Source: Desulfotignum sp. (lineage in GTDB: Bacteria > Desulfobacterota > Desulfobacteria > Desulfobacterales > Desulfobacteraceae). Taken from it: a stretch of 5,308 bases of DNA. The notes beneath the pieces are model-generated. The model was not told the origin of the DNA. It made no database searches and saw only the letters and a program-made list of their open reading frames with translations. Below are positions 4,771-5,308 of the stretch, one piece after another. The stretch spans positions 1-5,308 of the forward strand of contig JAABSS010000081.1 of NCBI GenBank assembly GCA_011390235.1, in the 5' to 3' direction. Position numbers and translations under genes: made by a program. Position 1 is the stretch's first letter. The number at the start of each line of letters is the position of its first letter.

Positions 4771-5308
4771 ATGAAGCACTGTAAAATGGATTATACAATT
4801 GTAGGTATCGATGTTGGATCCGTGTCTGTGAACATCGCTGTAATAGATAACAATAAAAAGTTATTGCATAAGGCCACAGCTGATCACCAGGGAGATGTCA
4901 CATCCTGTCTGTCCACCCTGCTGTCCCATGAGGCGGTGCACACTGTGCAATATGTGGCTGTGACCGATGCCACCCCTTCTTTTGTTTTTTCCCATGACCG
5001 CTTTGATGAGCAGGTTGCTGTCATCAGAGCTGCCAGGGCTTTTCACAAAAATGGCTGTGATGCCCTGCTGCATATTGGCGGAGAAAAATTTTCTTTGAGC
5101 CTGTTTGACAAACAAAATAATTATACCGGCGCCAGACACAACACCTCCTGTGCCGCCGGCACCGGCAGTTTTCTGGACCAGCAGGCCAGGCGCCTTACTC
5201 TGAAAGGATCTGCTGAAATCAGTGAAAAAGCCCTGAAAAACCGGGAGCAGCGACCTGATATTGCCACCCGGTGTGCTGTTTTTGCCAAAACAGATCTTAT
5301 CCATGCCC
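4771..5308 (+). CDS. BadF/BadG/BcrA/BcrD-type acyl-CoA dehydratase activase-like protein (3' partial)
   Basis: The frame is open from the ATG at 4771 to the window edge (179 codons). The product belongs to the ASKHA-fold ATPases that activate 2-hydroxyacyl-CoA dehydratases or benzoyl-CoA reductases by ATP-driven electron transfer from a [4Fe-4S] cluster bridging two subunits. The phosphate-1 motif is VGIDVGSVSVNIAVID (11-26). Both cysteines expected to hold the cluster are present: Cys127 in SCAAGTGSFLDQQARRL and Cys168 in RCAVFAKTDLIH. The usual DxGGQDxK segment is replaced by HIGGEKFSLSLFD (101-113). This form resembles the very long activases fused to further activase and dehydratase-like domains, so the full gene is probably much larger, but that lies outside the window. 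The start at 4771, 2 nt after the previous stop, is favoured by AAGGAAG 10 nt upstream; the ATG at 4786 has none. Confidence 0.85.
   Translation, partial: MKHCKMDYTIVGIDVGSVSVNIAVIDNNKKLLHKATADHQGDVTSCLSTLLSHEAVHTVQYVAVTDATPSFVFSHDRFDEQVAVIRAARAFHKNGCDALLHIGGEKFSLSLFDKQNNYTGARHNTSCAAGTGSFLDQQARRLTLKGSAEISEKALKNREQRPDIATRCAVFAKTDLIHA

Noticed and set aside
4861..5304. 147-codon minus-strand frame
   Set aside because: Antisense to the activase gene, which has both cluster cysteines and the phosphate-binding motif in frame.

Overview
The window looks like chromosomal DNA of an anaerobic deltaproteobacterium, probably a sulfate reducer near the Desulfobacterales. This is inference. It rests on an AhbA/AhbB-type siroheme decarboxylase (heme made from siroheme), a compact Mla lipid-transport operon with a non-lipoprotein MlaA, and the start of a large BadF/BcrA-type activase of a kind common in such anaerobes. 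No rRNA, tRNA, CRISPR array or insertion sequence was seen.

Layout. Positions 1-1174 (+) hold the 3' end of the siroheme decarboxylase gene and, joined by a 4-bp ATGA overlap, a complete nitrilase-superfamily amidohydrolase. Positions 1164-4134 (-) hold a four-gene operon transcribed mlaE, mlaF, mlaD, mlaA. It encodes an ABC permease, its ATPase, the MCE substrate-binding protein and the outer-membrane partner. The last codons of mlaA overlap the nitrilase gene tail to tail by 11 bp. Positions 4135-4294 are a divergent, AT-rich control region. Positions 4295 to the end (+) hold a ribbon-helix-helix protein gene and, 2 nt later, the 5' part of the activase gene, which runs off the window.

How the genes work together. 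MlaE, MlaF and MlaD form an inner-membrane complex that moves phospholipids between the membranes, and MlaA is its outer-membrane end. No mlaB or mlaC is present in this cluster. The ribbon-helix-helix protein is well placed to control itself, the activase and perhaps the mla operon.

The most interesting signal is in mlaF. Its reading frame ends at an amber TAG, but the same frame stays open for 29 more codons to a TGA 12 nt before mlaD. The extra residues resemble the C-terminal tail expected of MlaF. TAG is not used to end any other complete gene here. Some anaerobic deltaproteobacteria read TAG as pyrrolysine, so readthrough, a recent nonsense mutation or a sequencing error should be told apart. 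The control region also holds a 14-bp palindrome, paired ACGTATA repeats, twin TTGACA hexamers and an 11-T tract.
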